Shown here: in pieces, positions 9,131 through 16,700 of the stretch
How the letters are laid out: each line of letters starts with the position of its first letter
Numbering within the stretch: the first letter of the stretch is position 1
Assembly (NCBI RefSeq): GCF_003815975.1
Contig: NZ_CP033932.1
Coordinates: 5,254,635 to 5,318,634, forward strand
Direction of reading: 5' to 3'
Origin: Chryseobacterium bernardetii
Lineage (GTDB): Bacteria > Bacteroidota > Bacteroidia > Flavobacteriales > Weeksellaceae
DNA: 64,000 nucleotides
Position numbers and translations under genes: made by a program
Notes under the pieces: model-generated
What the model was told of the DNA's origin: nothing
Seen by the model: only the letters and a program-made list of their open reading frames with translations
Databases searched by the model: none

Positions 9131-10006
9131 TCAATGGGTAAACTTTTGGATATATTGAGTTCTCCGGGCCTCAGAAATGCCTAATACCTGCTGAATATAG
9201 GCATCTGTAGAACCATATTTTTTATCGATCTCCCTAAAAGCCGCATCAAGATATCTTTTTTCTACCCAACTTAACTTTTCCAAAACCTGCAAATCCATGT
9301 TTGGATATAAGAAATGTAAATTGTTTGCCAGCCTTAATCTTTTCTCTACCAAAGGTTTCCTGAAATTATTAGATAAAAGGTATTCATTATAGATCGTTTC
9401 TTTGTCGAACTTCAATATGGTCAGGATTAAAGCCGTAACGATTCCGGTCCTGTCTTTTCCAGCAGTACAGTGGTACAGAATAGGTTTATCAGAATCAAGA
9501 ATCTCTGTAATGATTGTTTTTATCGTCTGTGGATTTTCCGTAACATATTCACGGTAGAAACCGATCATTCTTTGGTCTGCATCAGAAGCATTTACTTTTC
9601 CTTTCAGAACCAGTTTTCTGGCTTGTGATAACTGATCTCCTTCATCTTCAAAAGCTGAATATTTCTTATAGGTGATCCCATTCGGAAGATGATCAGGTTT
9701 TTCAGAAATCTCTTTTGAATTCCTTAAATCTATAATTTCAGAAATTCCCAGTTTCCCCAATTCATCAAATGATTTCTTTTTAAATTGATGAAGATGGGCA
9801 CTTCTGTACAGCATTCCTTCTTTTAAAGTTCGTCCTTCTGTATTTTTAATATTGCCTACCGCCCGGAAATTATGAACTTTTTTGATCCTAATCACTTTTT
9901 CCACTTCATTTTTACCATATTCCGGGGCTTCAAAATGCTGTGTTTGGCATGAGAACATACAGCATAATGAAATCGTAATAACTGATATTTTGATTAATTT
10001 ACTCAA
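9131..10006 (-). CDS. Tyrosine/dual-specificity phosphatase lipoprotein
   Basis: About 291 residues if the TTG at 10006 is used. That start gives a compact lipoprotein signal MSKLIKIS...CMFSC with the lipobox Cys at residue 20, predicting an envelope-anchored enzyme. No ATG exists upstream of the lipobox in frame; the frame itself runs back to another TTG at 10036 inside a repeat. The phosphatase loop HCTAGKDRTG (Cys about 180) and the early NFRAVGN motif mark the Y_phosphatase3 family, which dephosphorylates phosphotyrosine or phosphoinositides. It stands alone between intergenic repeats. Confidence 0.82.
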   Translation of the reverse strand: MSKLIKISVITISLCCMFSCQTQHFEAPEYGKNEVEKVIRIKKVHNFRAVGNIKNTEGRTLKEGMLYRSAHLHQFKKKSFDELGKLGISEIIDLRNSKEISEKPDHLPNGITYKKYSAFEDEGDQLSQARKLVLKGKVNASDADQRMIGFYREYVTENPQTIKTIITEILDSDKPILYHCTAGKDRTGIVTALILTILKFDKETIYNEYLLSNNFRKPLVEKRLRLANNLHFLYPNMDLQVLEKLSWVEKRYLDAAFREIDKKYGSTDAYIQQVLGISEARRTQYIQKFTH

Positions 10007-10011
10007 TGGCT

Positions 10012-10065
10012 TTTTGTTTAACCACAAAAGGTACAAAAGTCTTTGAACACTTAAGTTCTTTTTTA
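10012..10065. repeat. Short intergenic repeat (copy 2), touching the phosphatase start
   Basis: The minus strand carries the same ordered blocks as 4868-4925. The outer part TTAACCACAAAAG (10018-10030) is also the inverse of CTTTTGTGGTTTAA at 10171-10184, so a roughly 170-base segment is bounded by short inverted repeats. Confidence 0.5.
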
Positions 10066-10170
10066 AAGCTATTCTACATTTATGGTTTTCAAAAAAACTA
10101 ACGTGTTATTCTAAAGCATATTTTGAGCTTATTTAACTGAACTACAGTGTTTCTAAATAAGCCTTTATAA

Positions 10171-10245
10171 CTTTTGTGGTTTAAGATTTATTTTAAGTTT
10201 TGGCTAAAGCAATGGAGTTTAGTTACTTATTGAACAGACTAAAGC
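10171..10245. repeat. Inverted partner plus GGCTAAAGC / GACTAAAGC repeat segment
   Basis: CTTTTGTGGTTTAA at 10171 mirrors 10018-10030. It is followed by GGCTAAAGC (10202) and GACTAAAGCCCC (10231). Pairs of such TAAAGC strings are frequent between Chryseobacterium genes as I recall; this needs a genome-wide count. Confidence 0.4.
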
Positions 10246-10250
10246 CCCAA

Positions 10251-10880
10251 TCACAAATAATTTTTCCCGATAAAAATCAACAGATCTCCTGTTTCATAGG
10301 TAATGGAAACCTCATCTTCAACCGCAAAATTACGGGTTCCGATTCTTGAAATAATATTCAAACTTCCGCTATCCAAAGGCCAGTTCAATCCCTTTGTGGT
10401 AATATTTTCAGCTGTAGGAAACGGATACAGGGAAACCATTTTATCTTTTATTCCTTTTAGCGTAAAGTGTTTAGGAATGAAATAATATTCTGAAAACTCA
10501 TCATAAAACTTCACTTCCAATTTATTTTTAAAAGCATACGCAACCGTCAGGTTTCCTAAAAAGTGATCCTGCTCACCTCCGCTTCCGCCAAAAACATCTA
10601 CATTTTTCCCTCCTTTCTCCATAATAATATCCAGTGCTTTATAAAAATCTGTCTGATTCTGGTCTGGCGTATGGATAAATTTTTCATGATAAATATTTTC
10701 ATCTGATCCGGAATGGGAATCAAAATCACCGGAAATAAAATCCAGTTTATCTAAAGGAAAACCCATTCTTTTTAAATAATGAAAAGCGCCGTCTGTGCAG
10801 GCAATCAAATCATAAGTTTCAGGATTGGGTAAAGATTTCGGAGCATCTCCGTTGATGAAAAGTAATACTTTATCTCTCAT
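10251..10880 (-). CDS. Thiamine pyrophosphokinase
   Basis: 209 residues from ATG 10880. It would transfer pyrophosphate from ATP to thiamine to give thiamine diphosphate. Family motifs: ACTDGAFHYL near the N-terminus, SGDFDS (50-55) and the substrate/ATP motif DQNQTDFYKAL (73-83). The frame extends to 10907, but ATG 10880 overlaps the end of the upstream gene by 11 bases (ATGAGAGATAA), a typical translational-coupling arrangement, and starts the protein right at the first strand. Co-transcribed with the cobalamin adenosyltransferase; both handle vitamin cofactors. Confidence 0.9.
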   Translation of the reverse strand: MRDKVLLFINGDAPKSLPNPETYDLIACTDGAFHYLKRMGFPLDKLDFISGDFDSHSGSDENIYHEKFIHTPDQNQTDFYKALDIIMEKGGKNVDVFGGSGGEQDHFLGNLTVAYAFKNKLEVKFYDEFSEYYFIPKHFTLKGIKDKMVSLYPFPTAENITTKGLNWPLDSGSLNIISRIGTRNFAVEDEVSITYETGDLLIFIGKNYL

Positions 10881-11439
10881 TCGGGTTCCAGTATTCTTCC
10901 GGTTCATTGTTCAGTTTTGAAATATATCTTGCCAATACAAAAAGATAATCTGATAATCTGTTTAAATATTTAATCAATTCCGGACGTACTTCTTCAGATT
11001 CATTTAAAAATACCAATGAACGTTCTGCTCTTCTGCAGATGGTTCTTGCAGCATGTAAGAATGTTGCAGATTTTCCCCCGCCGGGAAGAATAAAATACTG
11101 AAGAGGTTCAAGCTTTTCATCAAAGGCATCCATCCATTGCTCCAGTTCTTCAATTTCTGTTTCCGAAATAATGATCGGAAGACGTGATTTTCCGTTAGCC
11201 AGCATCAGTTTATCTACAGGTGTTGCGGCTTCTGAACCTACCGTGAATAAATCAAACTGAATTTTTTTCAGCTGTCTCAACACTTCTTCATCTTCAATAT
11301 GACTTTTTACAATCCCGATGAAAGAATTCAGTTCATCTATATTTCCGTAGCTGTCCACTCTTGCACTGGCTTTGGAAACTCTTGTTCCGCCGTATAGTGC
11401 CGTTTGGCCTTTATCTCCTGTTTTTGTATAAATTTTCAT
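10870..11439 (-). CDS. Cob(I)alamin adenosyltransferase, PduO type
   Basis: 189 residues from ATG 11439; the nine upstream codons begin with TTG and do not belong to the family N-terminus. MKIYTKTGDKGQT and the following YGNIDELNS are the ATP- and cobalamin-site signatures of PduO-type enzymes, and the RAERSLV...YLNRLSDYLF helix is the C-terminal signature. It adenosylates reduced cobalamin to coenzyme B12, implying B12 uptake or salvage. It heads a two-gene unit with thiamine pyrophosphokinase. Confidence 0.92.
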   Translation of the reverse strand: MKIYTKTGDKGQTALYGGTRVSKASARVDSYGNIDELNSFIGIVKSHIEDEEVLRQLKKIQFDLFTVGSEAATPVDKLMLANGKSRLPIIISETEIEELEQWMDAFDEKLEPLQYFILPGGGKSATFLHAARTICRRAERSLVFLNESEEVRPELIKYLNRLSDYLFVLARYISKLNNEPEEYWNPNER

Positions 11440-11483
11440 ACTACTAAAATACCTTTTTTTGGACAATATGAAAAGTAAAATTT

Positions 11484-11539
11484 AGCAATAACTTCCTATC
11501 CTATGTGAAAAAATAATTAACTGACATTAGAAATAATGC
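11484..11539 (+). repeat. Imperfect direct repeat flanking the TonB receptor gene, copy 1
   Basis: AGCAATAA, CTCCTAT-like, AAAAAATAATTA and CATTAGAAATAA blocks occur here and again in order at 14220-14269 on the other side of the receptor gene, with small indels. This copy contains a 13-bp dyad that can act as a terminator; the other copy has lost the dyad. Confidence 0.5.
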
Positions 11540-11546
11540 CAGTTAA
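11508..11546 (-). terminator. Terminator-like hairpin after the TonB receptor gene
   Basis: Dyad TTAACTGACATTA/TAATGCCAGTTAA (11517-11546, one mismatch, 4-base loop). On the minus strand it is followed by AATTATTTTTT. It lies about 90 bases past the receptor stop. Confidence 0.55.
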
Positions 11547-11632
11547 TATTTGCATACGCAGCTTTATATTTTTTGAGACCACTTTGTTTCTATTAAGAAT
11601 GATCACACAAGTGCCAATCCTTTATTTATAGA

Positions 11633-14053
11633 TTAAAAAGTATAATTAACATTTAACTGAAAAGTTGTTCCGTTAAATCCAAACTGATTCACTTCCCAAG
11701 GATATTTGAACCTTCCTCCAAGATCAGTTACTACATCTCCTTTGCTATCTATAACATCCGGATAGATGTTAAATAGATTATTTACGACTCCGGAAACTTT
11801 AAGATCATTCGTAATTTTATATGTCAAAACTATATCTGTTACTACCTTACCAGAAAATGTCTGATCTTTAGCCGGATCAGTTGCATGTTGCCATGCAACA
11901 GAACCAAAGTAAGTATTATTTAAGTTAAAATTAAACTTTGTAATGTCATAGGAAAGACTAAGAATCATTTTTGTTTTTGGTCTTGCAGAGGTAATTCTGG
12001 ATTGTTCTTTTCTATCAAAAAAGTTTTCTGAGTAACCATTTTTAGCTAAAATAGACGGAACGGCAATATTATCTACTATTTTAGTTTCGTTATAATTGAA
12101 AGCAGCAATAACTCCCAATCTTCCTTTGCCAATAGCGGAAGTATAATAATTAGCTACCAAATCTACTCCCTCAGTAACTGTATTTACAGCATTGGTGAAA
12201 AATTTCAAGGAGGTTATTTTATTATTGTTTAATATTACTTCCACAGGGTTTGTTGTATCCGGACTACCCGGAGCACCCGTTTTATAACCAATATCTCCTG
12301 AGAAAAGTACCCGGTCCTTAATTTTTATTCTATAATAATCTGCCGTAATAGTCAGATTTTTAAAAGGTTTTACGGCCAGTCCCCCGGTAATATTAAAGGC
12401 TTTTTCAGCATTTAATTTTGGTACACCAAGATCAGATCTTACAATCTGAGAGTCATTATTAAAAGTACCCTGATTAGCTACAGTATTCCCAGTAATTTTG
12501 GTTTGAACATTGGAATAATAAATCTGGTGTAATGAAGGTGCCCGAAATCCTGTAGAAACTGAACCACGGAAAACTAATTTATCATCCAGCAACTTATATC
12601 TTGCGTTTCCTTTCCAGGAAACATTATTTCCAAAATCACTAAAGTTTTCATATCTCACAGTTCCTCCAAGTAAAAGGTCTTTTGTAACATCCCATTCAGC
12701 ATTCATATAAGCTCCGATATTCTGTCGGTTTTTATTAACTTCATTTTGAGGCTGCAATCCCGGGAATGATTCTGCACCACTTCCTATATAAGATGCTTCT
12801 TCTCCTGCCTTCGCCTGATAGTTTTCGTTACGTACTTCTGCTCCGGCACCTAAGACAAACGCACCAAAATCCCGGCTGATATCTATGTTTCCTATAATAT
12901 TACTGAACTGATGACCTCCTGCTTTAAAGCGGGTTGGTGAATTTCCACCTAAAGAGGTATTAATGGTATTTCCTACAACATAATCAACTGCATTAGAGCC
13001 AAAGGTGGCACTCCCATCAAAACTCCATTTTCCAAACATACCTTTCCACCCGGAGGTTAAATTATAATCATAAACATCTGTCTTAAATTCCGGCTGAAAC
13101 CCGTTGTAGGGCTGTCCTTTTGGAGTTAACAAACCAAAATCTGAAGGCACCCAATAAGGTGTTCTATACAAAGCATAACTAGTCCCGTTTCTGTAAGTTG
13201 TACCGCCAAAAGCATAAAATTTACCGGTTTCACCTGTTGGTAACTCAAAATTGACAAACATATTAGCAACTTTTGTCTCCGGTTGCCCTATGATCATTCC
13301 TAAACCAGGATTAGCCTGCGTCCAGGCATTATCCACACCAAAAAGTTCATCTTTTGTAGCAGAACCTGCACGGTTAGTTTTATTTTGCAAAGAATATCCC
13401 AATGTAAGGTTCAAACTTCCATTTTTGGCAACTCTGATTCCTGTATTAAAATCTGCACCGATATTAAAGCCGTCTCCTTTTGAAGTAATCCCTGAAAAAA
13501 GATTGACCGTGCTTTTTCCAACACTGTTCTTAAGAATAATATTGATCACTCCCGCAATAGCATCGGAGCCATATTGTGCAGATGCGCCATCTCTCAAAAC
13601 CTCTACATTCTGTAAGGCGGCCGACGGAATACTTTTCAGATCTGTACCTACTTCACCTTTTCCCGGTGTATCATTTACATAAATCAGGGCACTTTGGTTT
13701 TTTCTTTTATTATTTACTAAAACTAATGTTCTGGATGGACCCAATCCTCTTAAATCTGCCGGGTCAAAATGAGCCGTTGCATCAGAAACAGTTTGTTGTG
13801 ATGAATTAAAAGATGGGACAGCATAGGTTAAAGCCTTATCAAAAGTAATTTGCCCTGTGGATTTCAATTGTACTGCAGAAATGTTATCAATAGGAATTGC
13901 TGAGGTAATGATGGTTCTGGGCTTAGTTCTACCCGTGGTAACCACAACTTCATCTATATTATTTTGTTTTATGCTATCCTGAGCATATCCCATAGCACCA
14001 GCTCCGCTTAATACTAATGCATAGATTTTTTTATTTAATAAATCCTTTTTCAT
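11633..14053 (-). CDS. TonB-dependent outer-membrane receptor
   Basis: 806 residues. Signal peptide 1-24 (ending GYAQ), then a TonB-box-like stretch (DEVVVTTGR) and a plug domain at about 40-170 with the classic LRGLGPSRTLVLVNNKR and VEVLRDGASAQYGSDAIAGVINI strings. A 22-strand-type barrel follows and ends in Phe (LNVNYTF), as outer-membrane barrels do. No carboxypeptidase-like N-terminal domain, so it is not a SusC-type receptor; a siderophore, metal or cofactor ligand is more likely. The adenosyltransferase gene follows on the same strand 166 bases on, but a hairpin lies between them, and I see no cobalamin riboswitch upstream, so a B12 role is not supported. Confidence 0.9.
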   Translation of the reverse strand: MKKDLLNKKIYALVLSGAGAMGYAQDSIKQNNIDEVVVTTGRTKPRTIITSAIPIDNISAVQLKSTGQITFDKALTYAVPSFNSSQQTVSDATAHFDPADLRGLGPSRTLVLVNNKRKNQSALIYVNDTPGKGEVGTDLKSIPSAALQNVEVLRDGASAQYGSDAIAGVINIILKNSVGKSTVNLFSGITSKGDGFNIGADFNTGIRVAKNGSLNLTLGYSLQNKTNRAGSATKDELFGVDNAWTQANPGLGMIIGQPETKVANMFVNFELPTGETGKFYAFGGTTYRNGTSYALYRTPYWVPSDFGLLTPKGQPYNGFQPEFKTDVYDYNLTSGWKGMFGKWSFDGSATFGSNAVDYVVGNTINTSLGGNSPTRFKAGGHQFSNIIGNIDISRDFGAFVLGAGAEVRNENYQAKAGEEASYIGSGAESFPGLQPQNEVNKNRQNIGAYMNAEWDVTKDLLLGGTVRYENFSDFGNNVSWKGNARYKLLDDKLVFRGSVSTGFRAPSLHQIYYSNVQTKITGNTVANQGTFNNDSQIVRSDLGVPKLNAEKAFNITGGLAVKPFKNLTITADYYRIKIKDRVLFSGDIGYKTGAPGSPDTTNPVEVILNNNKITSLKFFTNAVNTVTEGVDLVANYYTSAIGKGRLGVIAAFNYNETKIVDNIAVPSILAKNGYSENFFDRKEQSRITSARPKTKMILSLSYDITKFNFNLNNTYFGSVAWQHATDPAKDQTFSGKVVTDIVLTYKITNDLKVSGVVNNLFNIYPDVIDSKGDVVTDLGGRFKYPWEVNQFGFNGTTFQLNVNYTF

Positions 14054-14109
14054 ACCATTGTTATTAATTGAATAAATTTAGTAAAAAAATAAATATTAAA
14101 TACAAAAAT

Positions 14110-14137
14110 CAAATATATAATGAAAAATTCGCTTCAA
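14110..14137 (-). promoter_or_regulatory. Promoter of the TonB receptor gene
   Basis: Minus strand TTG (14137-14135), 17-base spacer, TATATTTG (14117-14110). This fits the flavobacterial TTG / TAnnTTTG pair and leaves a leader of about 50 bases. Confidence 0.6.
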
Positions 14138-14219
14138 TATCACATAAACGTTATTGCTTTAAAAAATAAGATTGATTTAAAATATAAAGGTTTTTATTAA
14201 TAATTTGAAAAAAAAATAC

Positions 14220-14269
14220 AGCAATAAACTCCTATATAAAAAAATGATTAGTCAACATTAGGAATAAGC
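14220..14269 (+). repeat. Imperfect direct repeat flanking the TonB receptor gene, copy 2
   Basis: Same orientation and block order as 11484-11539 (AGCAATAA, CTCCTAT, AAAAAAATGATTA, CATTAGGAATAA). Confidence 0.5.
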
Positions 14270-14345
14270 ATAATTTCATTTTTCCGACAAGTAGTTTTCT
14301 GACAGATTGAGATGGCTTCTCATATGGCTCGCAATGGCTATGTAC

Positions 14346-14369
14346 AAAAACGGCCGGCAAAAGCCGGCC
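14346..14369 (-). terminator. Terminator of the lipoprotein gene
   Basis: Seven-bp all-GC stem GGCCGGC/GCCGGCC with AAAA loop; on the minus strand it is followed by a T-run (CGTTTTTG). It begins 8 bases after the stop. Confidence 0.9.
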
Positions 14370-14377
14370 AATCCAAA

Positions 14378-14962
14378 TTATTTATTTACCTCTACATACT
14401 GTATGATGGTCTGATTTTTGGGGTTGTAGATAATAGTACTACTTTTAGGGAATCTTTTCAGTTTATAATACTGGATACTTTTGTCTGTTTTAATATCTTC
14501 TAAAAAGCTTGTATCAAAGGTATTATCTGGCAGAAATTTTGCAAGAAGGCTTATTTTACTGATTATACTCTGTCCATCAATTTTTCTTGCTGTTTTATCT
14601 GATTTTCCTTCATTGGGAGTAGGCTGTTTTTCTAAGAAAGGAAGTACTACTGCGATATCTGCTTTGTATTTAAAGATATATGCCTCTGTACCTGTGGGAA
14701 GCTTTATTTTTTTCCCTTTTTCTTCTGAAATCATATCAGCTCCTGCATTTGGAAAAACGGTATTGAACTTTACATCCTCAGAATTAGTGAATGAATTAAT
14801 AGATTCGTTCACCGTTTTCTTAACAGTTTCTTCTACTGCCTGCTGGGCTTTCTGCTGCACTTTTTCTTTGGTTTCCTGAACCGTCTGATCTATTTTTTCT
14901 TCAATTTTATTGCATGATACTAATAAAAGAGTGGCCATTACAGGCAAAATATACTTCTTCAT
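14378..14962 (-). CDS. Hypothetical lipoprotein with helical N-terminus
   Basis: 194 residues from ATG 14962; an ATG five codons earlier (14977) is also possible. MKKYILPVMATLLLVSC is a lipoprotein signal with lipobox LVSC (Cys17). Residues about 18-50 are a charged, heptad-like segment (EEKIDQTVQETKEKVQQK) likely to be a coiled coil. The remainder is a compact domain with KLPTGTEAYIF and IIYNPKNQTIIQYVEV strands. I do not recognise the family. It forms a single-gene unit ending in a strong terminator. Confidence 0.75.
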   Translation of the reverse strand: MKKYILPVMATLLLVSCNKIEEKIDQTVQETKEKVQQKAQQAVEETVKKTVNESINSFTNSEDVKFNTVFPNAGADMISEEKGKKIKLPTGTEAYIFKYKADIAVVLPFLEKQPTPNEGKSDKTARKIDGQSIISKISLLAKFLPDNTFDTSFLEDIKTDKSIQYYKLKRFPKSSTIIYNPKNQTIIQYVEVNK

Positions 14963-15098
14963 AATTCTAATAATCATTTTTCTTTTTATTAATATACTTT
15001 CCTTAAACGGAAAAGTACTCTTTAATATTTTAGCAAAGAAATAAAATATTTTTCATCATCAAAAATCCTACTGACAAACTGTTGTCATAACCTGCTCT

Positions 15099-15106
15099 TA
15101 CCTTTG
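15099..15106 (+). promoter_or_regulatory. Putative -7 promoter element for the DinB gene
   Basis: TACCTTTG matches TAnnTTTG, 32 bases before the ATG. The nearest TTG (15082) is closer than the usual -33 spacing. Confidence 0.5.
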
Positions 15107-15137
15107 TATCAACAATAACAAACAAAAACGATACATT

Positions 15138-15629
15138 ATGACAACTACAGCAACTGCAACAAAACAATTCATGACAAGCGAGCAATTATTAAAAGATTGG
15201 CAAGGCCACAGAAACCTGACAAGAAGGGTGATTGATGCTTTTCCTGAAAAAGAATTATTTGAATTTTCAATTGGCGGAATGAGACCTTTCGCTAAAATGG
15301 CAACAGAACTTCTTAATATTGGCGGAGTTGCCCTGAAGGGAATTATAGAAAACAATATGGAAGCATACAATGAGGAAGGAGTGAATCCAAAAACTAAAGA
15401 GGAAATCCTTAAAAAGTGGGATGAAGAAACTGAAGTGATTAATCATTATTTCAGACAGATTACTGAAGAGCGCTTCCAGGAGACATTTAATTTATTCGGA
15501 CAATATCAGTTCCCGGTATATGAAAATATCCTTTATTTCATTGATAATGAAATCCACCACCGCGCACAGGGATATGTTTATTTAAGAGCTTTAGGAATTG
15601 AGCCGCCTTTCTTCTGGGAAAGATTTTAA
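15138..15629 (+). CDS. DinB-family protein (YfiT/DinB four-helix metalloprotein)
   Basis: 163 residues. The DinB fold is a four-helix bundle with a His triad binding a divalent metal. Candidate ligands are His30 or so in GHRNLTRR and the pair in DNEIHHRAQGYVYLRALG near the C-terminus. Family members include thiol-dependent S-transferases and damage-induced proteins; the reaction here is unknown. The first ATG is used because it sits after a good promoter with an A-rich leader. It converges on a WYL regulator gene with a terminator between them. Confidence 0.82.
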   Translation: MTTTATATKQFMTSEQLLKDWQGHRNLTRRVIDAFPEKELFEFSIGGMRPFAKMATELLNIGGVALKGIIENNMEAYNEEGVNPKTKEEILKKWDEETEVINHYFRQITEERFQETFNLFGQYQFPVYENILYFIDNEIHHRAQGYVYLRALGIEPPFFWERF

Positions 15630-15678
15630 TAAAACTGCCTTACAAACCATTTCATCTATTTACCAATAAAGTCATTCA

Positions 15679-15705
15679 CCTCAGCAGTTTTCTGCTGGGG
15701 TTTTT
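15679..15705 (+). terminator. Terminator of the DinB gene
   Basis: Nine-bp stem CCTCAGCAG/CTGCTGGGG (one G-T pair), TTTT loop, five T's. It overlaps the stop of the convergent regulator gene by two bases. Confidence 0.8.
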
Positions 15706-16660
15706 ACTGATGTCTTTCTATCATTTTGGCTAGAATTTCATTCATCCTTACCCGAAGGCTCTCTGGCTCAAGAATGGTAGCATAGTCTGCAAAAGTGATT
15801 ACCCAGCGAGGAAATCCATCCTTGATCCATTCTGTTTCAAAAGTAAGCTCCATTCCTTTATCGGTTTCTACTTCTTCAACCAGGCCATAATATTTTTTAG
15901 AATTGACGAGATGTGCCATTATTTTTTTATCTACCAGCAGTTTGACCTTGACTTTATTTCCGTTCGATTTTCTGTAGTCATTAATCTGTCCGTATTCCTG
16001 CAAAAAAGGAGTCTGCGTTTTGAAAATCTGCAGAATTCTGTCTACTCTAAACTGCCTGAAATCTTTTCTCAGTGTACAGTAGGCCATAATATACCAGAAA
16101 TTGAATTCAAAGAAAATCCCAACGGCTTCAATTGTTCTGTTGGTGACTCTTGAATCTACCGTTTGATATTCAATATTCAGCTGTGTTTTCTCAGCAATAC
16201 TTTCCAGAATTATGGGAATTACATTCTTCAGTGTACTTTCTTCTTTCTGCTGGGTATGAAAATTAAAAACATCAATCTGCTTTTCAATATTCTGGATCAG
16301 ATTTTTATCCGAATACCTCAACACAGAGCGTACTTTTTCCATAGCTGTCTGATAATGGTTCCCCAAACTCTGATGGGAAAACTTCTGCATCAGCTTTTCG
16401 GCTGTAATAAAACTCAGAACCTCTTCTTTAGTAAACATCACCGGTGGAAGCTTATAACCATCCATCAGGGAATAACCGTTTCCTGCTTCTCCTATGATTG
16501 GTATCCCTGCATTTTCCAGCGTTTTTACATCCCGATAAATGGTTCTTATACTCACAGCAAATTTCTCAGCCAGATCCTGAGCCCTTACAACAGGTTTAGA
16601 CTGCAATTGGGTGAGAATAGCTGTTACACGGTCAAGTTTTTTAAGATAATGATCGTTCAT
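15704..16660 (-). CDS. WYL-domain transcriptional regulator (YafY/DeoR-type HTH)
   Basis: 318 residues. The N-terminal winged helix-turn-helix spans about 8-62 (LAEKFAVSIRTIYRDVKTLENAGIP cut into helix pairs). The WYL domain at about 140-220 contains FNFWYIMAYC and the basic RQFRVDRI strand that binds effectors, often nucleotides or ssDNA. A WCX-type C-terminal extension follows. It probably represses or activates a nearby gene; the convergent dinB-like gene and the upstream ABC exporter (40 bases away, same strand) are the candidates. Confidence 0.88.
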   Translation of the reverse strand: MNDHYLKKLDRVTAILTQLQSKPVVRAQDLAEKFAVSIRTIYRDVKTLENAGIPIIGEAGNGYSLMDGYKLPPVMFTKEEVLSFITAEKLMQKFSHQSLGNHYQTAMEKVRSVLRYSDKNLIQNIEKQIDVFNFHTQQKEESTLKNVIPIILESIAEKTQLNIEYQTVDSRVTNRTIEAVGIFFEFNFWYIMAYCTLRKDFRQFRVDRILQIFKTQTPFLQEYGQINDYRKSNGNKVKVKLLVDKKIMAHLVNSKKYYGLVEEVETDKGMELTFETEWIKDGFPRWVITFADYATILEPESLRVRMNEILAKMIERHQ

Positions 16661-16700
16661 TTTTAGCTGTAGTTGCTGAAGAGATCAGTCAACAAAATTA

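Larger units (their letters stand above)
14054..14377. other. 324-base intergenic region
   Basis: Very A+T-rich. It holds the receptor promoter (14110-14137), the second direct-repeat copy (14220-14269) and the terminator of the neighbouring lipoprotein gene (14346-14369). No gene or conserved riboswitch fold recognised. Confidence 0.6.

Noticed and set aside
13251-13809. Open frames of 143 and 77 codons opposite the TonB receptor gene
   Set aside because: They are antisense to the strongly conserved plug region and show no protein features of their own.
14054-14377. Cobalamin riboswitch upstream of the TonB receptor
   Set aside because: Looked for because the adenosyltransferase gene is nearby; no B12-box or conserved fold is visible in this A+T-rich stretch.
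14481-14879. 132-codon frame opposite the lipoprotein gene
   Set aside because: Antisense to a gene with a clear lipobox and terminator; no independent start or motif.
16163-16666. 167-codon frame opposite the WYL regulator
   Set aside because: Shadow of a well-supported gene; composition dominated by Phe, Leu, Ile and Cys as expected of antisense reading.
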